This document shows, piece after piece, positions 34,801-39,447 of a stretch of DNA of 49,376 bases (position 1 is its first letter; every line of letters begins with the position of its first letter). The DNA is taken from positions 1-49,376 of the forward strand of contig JAENZJ010000023.1 in NCBI GenBank assembly GCA_016841325.1, read 5' to 3'. Origin of the DNA: Thermincola carboxydiphila. GTDB lineage: Bacteria; Bacillota; Thermincolia; Thermincolales; UBA2595. Below the pieces are notes generated by a model that saw nothing but the letters and a program-made list of their open reading frames with translations, searched no databases and had not been told where the DNA came from. Both the position numbers and the translations under genes were made by a program.

Positions 34801-35757
34801 CACCTCATCATTATCACTAAGAGGACCGTATTCCTCCACAATTCCATTATTTACGGTATAGCTTAACCAGCCATTCCAGTCACCCTCATAAAGACCAGTT
34901 TCCTCTCCACCAATTGATGTAACAAATCCCCCGTCCGCAACAACATCCACATTTCCCTCCGCCGCTGTCACTAAAGCATCTGCCGGATAACTGCCAGCCG
35001 GTACCTCCACATTTGTATCCAATAATGTAGAGTCTATCCCTTCGACACGTACATGTACAGTCGGATTTATAACATTCATACTTGCCGGGAGTGGTCTTAC
35101 TATTAACGGTTTTCCTGTCGGTACACTCGTTTCATCCCTTTTCTCTGCAGTTAACTGCACTGGACCAGCTTCAGAAGGCGCTGTAAATCTGGCTTCACCG
35201 GAAGCATCAGTTACATCATAATCTTCACCACAGTATACTGTCGCTCCAACCACAGCAGCATTATCACCTGCTATGTCTACCAGTTTCACCGCAAACTCTT
35301 CTCCAGCCACAACTTCTTCAGGTGCTTCCAGTTTTGTCAGTGGAGTCGGTGGATCCCAAGTCCCATAGTAGTAGACCACCTCATCATTATCACTAAGAGG
35401 ACCGTATTCCTCCACAATTCCATTATTTACGGTATAGCTTAACCAGCCATTCCAGTCACCCTCATAAAGACCAGTTTCCTCTCCACCAATTGATGTAACA
35501 AATCCCCCGTCCGCAACAACATCCACATTTCCCTCCGCCGCTGTCACTAAAGCATCTGCCGGATAACTGCCAGCCGGTACCTCCACATTTGTATCCAATA
35601 ATGTAGAGTCTATTCCTTCAACACGTACATGTACGTTAATGCTTTCAGCAGCATAAGTAGTTGGTATAACTGGTATAAAGCCTATCAAAATGGCCACTAA
35701 TGTCAGCAAATTCATAATTTTTAACTTTCGAATATGTCTCCGTTTAAGGGTATGCAT
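31807..35757 (-). CDS. SLH-anchored multidomain transcobalamin-like surface protein
   Basis: A 1316-aa secreted protein. Domains in order: signal peptide (1-37); DUF4430 plus Ig-like repeat 1 (42-222); near-identical repeat 2 (234-413); an Ig-like linker; an alpha/alpha toroid (about 527-796, with WILDQQKEDGSWGYQ and DGGFKYLP); a third, divergent DUF4430 (about 812-919, GWVWEVNGDRPGLACND); a ZU5-like beta domain (about 1010-1130); three SLH domains (about 1136-1316). A barrel followed by DUF4430 is the domain order of transcobalamin and intrinsic factor. I start at ATG 35757, behind AAGGAGAG and after the riboswitch terminator; the longer reading frame runs into the riboswitch. First gene of the operon. 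Confidence 0.87.
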   Translation of the reverse strand: MHTLKRRHIRKLKIMNLLTLVAILIGFIPVIPTTYAAESINVHVRVEGIDSTLLDTNVEVPAGSYPADALVTAAEGNVDVVADGGFVTSIGGEETGLYEGDWNGWLSYTVNNGIVEEYGPLSDNDEVVYYYGTWDPPTPLTKLEAPEEVVAGEEFAVKLVDIAGDNAAVVGATVYCGEDYDVTDASGEARFTAPSEAGPVQLTAEKRDETSVPTGKPLIVRPLPASMNVINPTVHVRVEGIDSTLLDTNVEVPAGSYPADALVTAAEGNVDVVADGGFVTSIGGEETGLYEGDWNGWLSYTVNNGIVEEYGPLSDNDEVVYYYGTWDPPTPLTKLEAPEEVVAGEEFAVKLVDIAGDNAAVVGATVYCGEDYDVTDASGEARFTASSEAGPVQLTAEKRDETSVPTGKPLMVRPMPITVDIVNELSNPGEPSIDLPTAPSFSLEDYDKDLKLLTVTGSVSNAATINGILETTDSIEICNVTDDVINNKFTLIFENVNEQNYILTLTGISDSGLEGLTTTSEVSLFPEERVTDEIINQAKEEAITYIRNQQEDNGDLSLWGAMALVEAGEDLLSEEYTKNGLTYFDYLAGYEPSSTSDLVKMILTLAVCGQDPTDFEGRNLIDELNNDGNGLFDIFSTHLWTIRALNEAGEPITQAEQAKQWILDQQKEDGSWGYQEGADSSSDITAEAVIALHDLGEPKDSQYIQKALDWLKTMQRIDGGFKYLPNSKESNPYSTIEVARALLELEINPLQDDWLKPSGEMLSYLVNQQGEDGKISELTATANALTVFSMFSKQFNAEGTGELGGSQDSGGQVDYDSVSVYITVTGKNGVTVLSKRRITVNDDDEFGMTPLGALAKTGLSFTTKFDEAYVSSIDGVAEDLRGTAGWVWEVNGDRPGLACNDFTLEDGDEVVWLWVNDANEGGFNAEKLVDMDTPPEISREEAEIREKISEEAQKYLQDNKFSGLSTNDIPVFGVGRTLTNEEVAYWLTVIKENELDEEFPVNPGDKVTLQDKRKEIRLEIPETAMKKSVRINLKKLSATDTATDNGSDSADRDKLLTPVYEFGPSGLVFDDNVFVTLKAIVPPGQSPFDVYMAWYDEDNQEWVKVPAVMDLANGEITGALQHFSKYAVFCRETKFSDMESHKWAEEAMKSLVQRGIVVGVGQERFDPERNVTRAEFVKMLVNALEITNSAGEKQTLTDLPDDEWYTPYVKQAIDRGLVSGYPDGTFRPMQKISRQEMVTILMNARNYLDALKVKHAESAETGFKDNKEIASWSKTAVDWAVANKIVNGMGDNRFYPAQPTTRAQAAVVINNVLRLR
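34517..35058. repeat. 542-bp coding repeat, copy 2
   Basis: Second copy of an in-frame duplication with a 576-bp period (192 codons), coding for the DUF4430-Ig pair. About seven differences from copy 1 are countable by eye. Confidence 0.95.
35093..35634. repeat. 542-bp coding repeat, copy 1
   Basis: First copy, at the N-terminus of the mature protein. The 34-bp linker between the copies (35059-35092) is not repeated. The very high identity at synonymous sites indicates a recent duplication or gene conversion. Confidence 0.95.
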
Positions 35758-35782
35758 AGTTAAATCTCTCCTTAGTGTCATA

Positions 35783-35816
35783 ATACAAAAATCTCCCCAC
35801 ACAACTATGGAGAGAT
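35783..35816 (-). terminator. Expression-platform terminator of cobalamin riboswitch A
   Basis: ATCTCTCC/GGGGAGAT form an 8-bp stem (35791-35816) followed by TTTTTGTAT on the minus strand, just before the SD of the surface-protein gene. Confidence 0.85.
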
Positions 35817-35873
35817 TATAACAGGTATCCTTATACCCCACCTCCCCCATCCGTCGTGGGTCCAGTGAATCTG

Positions 35874-36043
35874 GAACAAGCAGGTCTCCTGACTCAGGTT
35901 CACCACCCCTCTGCGCCTTCCCGGAAAACTTCCAGTGGCATAATGCAGAGAGGCTCCCCAATACAGTGGCGGGACCGTGCCGGACTCACACCGGCTTCCC
36001 TTTTAAGCCCCCCTCCTGGCGGAGGTTAAGGCACTTATTCCGC
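35874..36043 (-). promoter_or_regulatory. Cobalamin riboswitch A (proximal)
   Basis: The minus strand shows the conserved blocks of the class in order: AAGTGCC, GGGAAGCCGGTG, GAGTCCGGCACGGTCCCGCC, CACTGT and AGTCAGGAGACCTGC. It lies downstream of riboswitch B and carries its own terminator. High cobalamin is expected to end transcription of the uptake operon. Confidence 0.95.
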
Positions 36044-36086
36044 TGAATATTAAATTTTCATGTCCTGATCTTATCCCGGAGCAGGG

Positions 36087-36118
36087 AAAAACAAAACTCC
36101 CTACCCACAGGCAGAGAG
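36087..36118 (-). terminator. Expression-platform terminator of cobalamin riboswitch B
   Basis: CTCTCTGCC, loop TGTG, GGTAGGGAG (9 bp with wobbles, 36097-36118), then TTTTGTTTTT on the minus strand. Confidence 0.85.
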
Positions 36119-36178
36119 CTAAAAATCAGGTATACTCATACTCCACCCCTCCCATCCTTCGTGGGTCAGTGAAATCAG

Positions 36179-36344
36179 AACAAGCAGGTCTCCTGACTCA
36201 GGTTCACCGCCTCTTTGCGTCTTCCCGTTATCTCCAGTGACATCTGCAAAGAGACTCCCCAATACAGTGGCGGGACCGTGCCGGACTCACACCGGCTTCC
36301 CTTTTAAGCCCCCCTCCTAGCAGAGGTTAAGGCACTTATTCCGC
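36179..36344 (-). promoter_or_regulatory. Cobalamin riboswitch B (distal)
   Basis: A second full aptamer with the same conserved blocks (GGGAAGCCGGTG, ACGGTCCCGCC, CACTGT, AGTCAGGAGACCTGC), very similar to riboswitch A. It is transcribed first from the promoter at 36384. Confidence 0.95.
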
Positions 36345-36383
36345 TTATTTGGTATTATGTTGTCATTCCGCTTTGGTATAAAT

Positions 36384-36413
36384 ATTGTATCATGACAAAG
36401 GCTGCCATGTCCA
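36384..36413 (-). promoter_or_regulatory. Promoter of the B12-uptake operon
   Basis: -35 TGGACA (36408-36413), 18 bp, -10 TACAAT (36384-36389) on the minus strand. The start should fall some 35 bp before riboswitch B. Confidence 0.7.
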
Positions 36414-36452
36414 GAAAATTTTGTATCTTTGATTTGCTGATTTTACGTAGAT

Positions 36453-36644
36453 TTACTCATTTTTTTCCAGAATGATCCTGTGGTTAACCAGGGCCATCTC
36501 TTTAATCCTTGCCCTGACCAGCTTCTGCTGTCCGAAAATATTTTCCAGCAGAATGCCGTCTTCACGCGGTACGACTTTATCCACACCCTCCAGGAGCAAC
36601 TCTTCAATACCGTCTTTTAAGATGTACGCATTTGCCTCACACAT
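36453..36644 (-). CDS. CooT-family nickel-binding-like small protein
   Basis: 63 aa, beginning MCEANAYIL. The Cys2 of the MCEA start is the nickel ligand known in CooT of Rhodospirillum. The rest (EDGILLENIFGQQKLVRARIKEM) matches the family's beta-barrel. SD GGAGGTGGG. It overlaps the DUF3842 gene by 8 bp and is last in the cbiM operon. In a cobalamin-controlled cobalt operon it may handle nickel or cobalt; the metal is not readable. Confidence 0.8.
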   Translation of the reverse strand: MCEANAYILKDGIEELLLEGVDKVVPREDGILLENIFGQQKLVRARIKEMALVNHRIILEKNE

Positions 36645-37062
36645 CTGTACCCACCTCCAAAATCTCCTTCACTTCATTTATCGCCGCCTCTACCAGGTGA
36701 GGCAGCGGTTCTTCCCTTGTCATAACAATTTTCACATTGCTTCTGGTCAATGGAAGTAATATTTTCTGTGCACTGCTTTGAGCTACGGCTTCGGCCATGG
36801 GGGCAGTAAATTCACCCATCATGGAATTTGCAATTATAATATTAATTGTACCGACAATCAGATCTGCTTTTGGCGTATTAAAAATAACTGCTGCTTCGCC
36901 GCTGGCCCCTTCATTGGCTCCGGCCTTTATCATCTGGGCCGCAGCCAGGGCATTTGTCCCCAGGGCAATTATCTCTGTATCCTCAGGAAGGTCTTTCCTG
37001 AGCCTTTCGACAATAACCCTTCCGATTCCTCCCCCCTGCCCGTCAATTACCGCAATTTTCAC
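36637..37062 (-). CDS. DUF3842 family protein
   Basis: 141 aa. The N-terminus MKIAVIDGQGGGIGR is a Rossmann-type nucleotide loop, and ADLIVGTINIIIANSMMGEFT is the other conserved block. The function is unknown. It starts at GTG overlapping the PDGLE gene by 4 bp and sits between metal-transport genes, so a role in metal or cofactor metabolism is a guess from context. Confidence 0.82.
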   Translation of the reverse strand: MKIAVIDGQGGGIGRVIVERLRKDLPEDTEIIALGTNALAAAQMIKAGANEGASGEAAVIFNTPKADLIVGTINIIIANSMMGEFTAPMAEAVAQSSAQKILLPLTRSNVKIVMTREEPLPHLVEAAINEVKEILEVGTDV

Positions 37063-37364
37063 TGACGGCCACCAACTCGGCGGGATTTGATGATATATAA
37101 TTTCCCAAACCCATACATTACAGCAAAAGTAATCAGGGTACCGGCCACACCGGCAAGGCTGCCGGCAACAGCCTCATTTTCCAATCCGGGCATAACATAA
37201 TCCGGCATAGGGGATTTAACCACTTCTTTTCCTTCACTGAGGTGTATAAACCCTTTGTCTTCAGCTACCCGTTCCAAACCGTCAGGGCTTGTGGAAGCAA
37301 AGGGAGAAAGAAAAGCCGCAATGGCCAGGGAAAACAGGAGAGCAAAAAAGATACCCTTTTTCAT
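37059..37364 (-). CDS. PDGLE-domain protein (CbiN-like accessory of the cobalt transporter)
   Basis: 101 aa with two membrane segments (about 5-25 and 70-90) and the extracytoplasmic motif SPDGLERVAEDKGF that defines the PDGLE family. This domain is often fused to CbiM or takes the place of CbiN in cobalt/nickel ECF systems. SD GAGGTG. It follows cbiM by 9 bp. Confidence 0.87.
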   Translation of the reverse strand: MKKGIFFALLFSLAIAAFLSPFASTSPDGLERVAEDKGFIHLSEGKEVVKSPMPDYVMPGLENEAVAGSLAGVAGTLITFAVMYGFGKLYIIKSRRVGGRQ

Positions 37365-37373
37365 ATTATCACC

Positions 37374-38012
37374 TCATGCCTTCTGATTTTGGAAAACCAG
37401 TTCAGATTTAACCTGGGTAAGATAGGCCACCACAACTGATGTTATCAGGCCTTCACCGATCCCAATCAACACATGCCATCCCAACATGGCCGGAAGGGCG
37501 ATATTCAGGGCTACATGGCCTGAAAATACAATCAGCAGGGTGCCTACAACCGAGGCCGCAATTGTGGAAAGCCAGCTGGCCAGAAATGTTGACCCCAGTA
37601 CCCTGGTCCGGTTAGTAGAATTCCCGGCTGCCAGCCTGTAAACCCACCAGCCTACCCAGGGAGCCACAATTCCCATCAGCAGAATATTTCCCCCCAGTGC
37701 TGTCAGGCCACCATCCAGGAAAACCAGACATTGAATTATCAGCACTGTTGTCATTATCAGGACAGCGCTCCACGGTCCCAGCAAAATGGCCGCCAGGGCC
37801 GCCCCCAAAAGATGTCCCGAGGTACCACCGGCGATGGGGAAATTCACCATCTGGGCCGCAAAGATAAATGCGGCCATGACACTCATTTTAGGTATCTGCC
37901 GGTCATCAAAAACCTTTTTTGTCTTAGCCACCGCCACACCTACCAGCGGGACACTTGCTGCCACTGATGCGGCAATCATCTTCGTATCAAGGAAACCATC
38001 CGGAATATGCAT
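37374..38012 (-). CDS. cbiM: Cobalt/nickel ECF transporter substrate-specific subunit CbiM
   Basis: A 212-aa, seven-segment membrane protein starting MHIPDGFLD; the N-terminal Met-His2 loop inserts into the protein to coordinate the metal in CbiM/NikM. MVNFPIAGGTSGHLLGAALAAILLGPW carries the other conserved His. SD GGAGGTG. It is first in the operon cbiM-PDGLE-DUF3842-cooT, behind a cobalamin riboswitch, which argues for cobalt. No cbiQ or cbiO follows; those at 12991-14621 probably supply the energy module. Confidence 0.92.
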   Translation of the reverse strand: MHIPDGFLDTKMIAASVAASVPLVGVAVAKTKKVFDDRQIPKMSVMAAFIFAAQMVNFPIAGGTSGHLLGAALAAILLGPWSAVLIMTTVLIIQCLVFLDGGLTALGGNILLMGIVAPWVGWWVYRLAAGNSTNRTRVLGSTFLASWLSTIAASVVGTLLIVFSGHVALNIALPAMLGWHVLIGIGEGLITSVVVAYLTQVKSELVFQNQKA

Positions 38013-38084
38013 ACTTACACCTCCGCAAATTTAAATATCTGTTTGGAATGATAATTACCGGCTGCTTCTAACCCCGATTTTCAG

Positions 38085-38140
38085 CAAAATAAAAAACCAC
38101 AAACACGGGATTGCTTCAGCAAACCTCCCGACCTTCGTGG
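38085..38140 (-). terminator. Attenuator/terminator hairpin before cbiM
   Basis: The minus strand has CCAC...GTGG enclosing CGGGA/TCCCG and TTTGCTGAAGCAA, followed by TTTTTTATTTT, about 75 bp before cbiM. It would stop transcripts from the promoter at 38274 and from riboswitch C unless bypassed. Confidence 0.75.
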
Positions 38141-38221
38141 CCTTAGTTTATAATCTATTGTTTGAGCCTTTCCTTAAAACTACCTTGAGTTCAAAAGTTG
38201 CTTCCAGCCTTCACACCAAAA

Positions 38222-38268
38222 CACCGTAACATGCATTCTGCATGTATCGGCAGCTTCTGCTACCGGTG
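38222..38268 (-). ncRNA. Three-way-junction leader RNA element upstream of cbiM
   Basis: P1 is CACCG/CGGTG, P2 is GGTAGC-AGAA-GCTGCC and P3 is ACATGCA-GAA-TGCATGT. All pairs are perfect but for one wobble. P1 begins at about +6 of the promoter at 38274-38302, so it forms the 5' end of the transcript. About 80 nt of further leader (38141-38221) link it to the terminator at 38085. It matches no riboswitch class I know. Confidence 0.5.
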
Positions 38269-38273
38269 ACTAT

Positions 38274-38302
38274 ATTATACTAAATATATGTTTCTATATC
38301 AA
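38274..38302 (-). promoter_or_regulatory. Second promoter of the cbiM operon
   Basis: -35 TTGATA (38297-38302), 17 bp, -10 TATAAT (38274-38279). It lies downstream of riboswitch C and its terminator, so it bypasses that control. Confidence 0.75.
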
Positions 38303-38355
38303 CAGAAAAATTCCTGCAACATTCTGATAATTTCCGGGCAAAGGCAAAAAAAGTG

Positions 38356-38375
38356 GTAGAATATAGCTATTCTAC
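38356..38375. promoter_or_regulatory. Inverted repeat upstream of the second cbiM promoter
   Basis: GTAGAATA and TATTCTAC flank TAGC. It is centred about 65 bp upstream of the -35 hexamer at 38297. Protein binding site or chance; no family is assigned. A further palindrome CCTTCC/GGAAGG lies at 38403-38418. Confidence 0.35.
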
Positions 38376-38444
38376 CGGATTAGAGAATGGGTTTAACAAT
38401 AACCTTCCTTAAGGAAGGAGATTGGCTTGGCAGCTTTTCTTTAC

Positions 38445-38474
38445 CAAAATAAAAATCCCCGCACAGCGAGGATT
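38445..38474 (-). terminator. Expression-platform terminator of cobalamin riboswitch C
   Basis: AATCCTCGC, loop TGT, GCGGGGATT (9 bp), then TTTTATTTT on the minus strand. Confidence 0.85.
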
Positions 38475-38532
38475 GTAACATTTGGTATACATTAACATAC
38501 CATGCCTTTCCTCGAAGGCCTCAGGCTCACAA

Positions 38533-38690
38533 TACAGGCAGGTCTCCTGACTCGTGACTCATCGCGTCTTGTACCTTCCCCGTTTCCAAAAAACGAGTGG
38601 TATTTTACAAGACACTGATCACTTACAGTGGCGGGACCGTTCAGGACTTGCACCTGATTCCCTATTATCCCTGGCGGGCACCTGTACCAG
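38533..38690 (-). promoter_or_regulatory. Cobalamin riboswitch C (cbiM operon)
   Basis: Conserved blocks on the minus strand: GGTGCCCGCCAGGGATAAT, GGGAATCAGGTGCAAGTCCT, ACGGTCCCGCC, CACTGT and AGTCAGGAGACCTGCC. It differs clearly from riboswitches A and B. With the terminator at 38445 it should shut off cobalt uptake when cobalamin is plentiful. Confidence 0.93.
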
Positions 38691-38710
38691 TTATGAATTT
38701 TTACTTGTTC

Positions 38711-38740
38711 ATTTTATCACAATTCGCTACACCCTGTCTA
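38711..38740 (-). promoter_or_regulatory. Promoter of cobalamin riboswitch C
   Basis: -35 TAGACA (38735-38740), 18 bp, -10 TAAAAT (38711-38716) on the minus strand, about 20 bp before the aptamer. Confidence 0.6.
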
Positions 38741-38772
38741 TAAAATTTTGGCCTAATCAGAACAAAAATTTT

Positions 38773-38994
38773 CTAGCTAATCCCGCCCATCTGGGCCACC
38801 AGGTCTGCCGCTTTCTCCTCACTCATCAGAGATGAAGCGGCAAGTTTAATGAATACATCCCGCACAAAATCGTGGTGGGCTTCTGTGGCCATTGTTGTAT
38901 AACAGGTTGCCGCATATGTTGAGTCCTTTTTATAGTCGTAGAGCATGTCCAGGTCAGTAAGTTCTCCCTGCCCAACCTCATACCTGTCTGTCAT
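38773..38994 (-). CDS. Small hypothetical protein, coat-F-like helical
   Basis: 73 aa, mainly helical: LTDLDMLYDYKKDSTYAATCYTTMA and HHDFVRDVFIKLA loosely recall the CotF/ferritin-like spore coat family (one helical hairpin). It has an SD (AGGTGAG) and a normal codon pattern. It follows the next small gene by 45 bp, probably as a two-gene unit. A spore role is a guess. Confidence 0.6.
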   Translation of the reverse strand: MTDRYEVGQGELTDLDMLYDYKKDSTYAATCYTTMATEAHHDFVRDVFIKLAASSLMSEEKAADLVAQMGGIS

Positions 38995-39039
38995 TTCATC
39001 TCACCTTTCTATATGTCCAATGGATAACCCGGTATTTTT

Positions 39040-39255
39040 TCAGACCAGTTTTGCTAGGCACTGCTTGAGGTCTCTTATTCCCATTTCCAAAGCCCTTTCC
39101 TGTCCCTGGAAATACTTTTTTACCTTTGTGTTATGCGCCTTCGCCTGGTACAGCCTCACTTTCCTTAGTTCAAGTTCAGCAGTGACCACTGCTTTGGTGA
39201 CAAAACCCTCATCAATGATATTTTTCTTCAGATCTCTGTCGAGCAACAGACTCAT
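39040..39255 (-). CDS. Small hypothetical protein
   Basis: 71 aa, charged and helical, without signal peptide (MSLLLDRDLKKNIIDEGF... ending KQCLAKLV). It has SD GGAGGG with ATG. I recognise no family. It is pairable with the following 73-aa gene and lies after the ppdK terminator. Confidence 0.6.
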   Translation of the reverse strand: MSLLLDRDLKKNIIDEGFVTKAVVTAELELRKVRLYQAKAHNTKVKKYFQGQERALEMGIRDLKQCLAKLV

Positions 39256-39387
39256 TAAGTTCCCTCCCTTCCATATCTGGTTCCCACATCCCGGCTACAC
39301 TTAGTATACTTAGAAATTAATTGTAATATCCAGAAAACATACTCTCCCGCCAGCCAAAAGAATACTGTTTTCCTCCCCAGACTTTGC

Positions 39388-39427
39388 AGAAAAAAATCAG
39401 CAGGAGGGTTATTTTACCCTCCTGCCG
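39388..39427 (-). terminator. Terminator of the ppdK operon
   Basis: GGCAGGAGGGT, loop, ACCCTCCTGCT, then TTTTTTTCTGC on the minus strand, 21 bp after the ppdK stop. Confidence 0.92.
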
Positions 39428-39447
39428 GATACATTTCTGTTGGTTTT

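Noticed and set aside
34517-35634. Transposable element or CRISPR-like repeat
   Set aside because: Only two copies, in frame and coding for a folded domain pair; no spacer pattern, inverted ends or target duplications.
35758-35961. 68-codon N-terminal extension of the 1316-aa surface protein
   Set aside because: It reads through the riboswitch aptamer and its terminator. A strong SD and a typical signal peptide place the start at 35757.
36061-36178. Gene between the two cobalamin riboswitches
   Set aside because: No start with SD and no frame longer than about 20 codons; it holds only the terminator of riboswitch B.
38222-38268. Hammerhead ribozyme or NiCo riboswitch
   Set aside because: The element is a three-way junction but lacks the hammerhead CUGANGA/GAAA core and the conserved G-rich joining segments of the four-way NiCo riboswitch.
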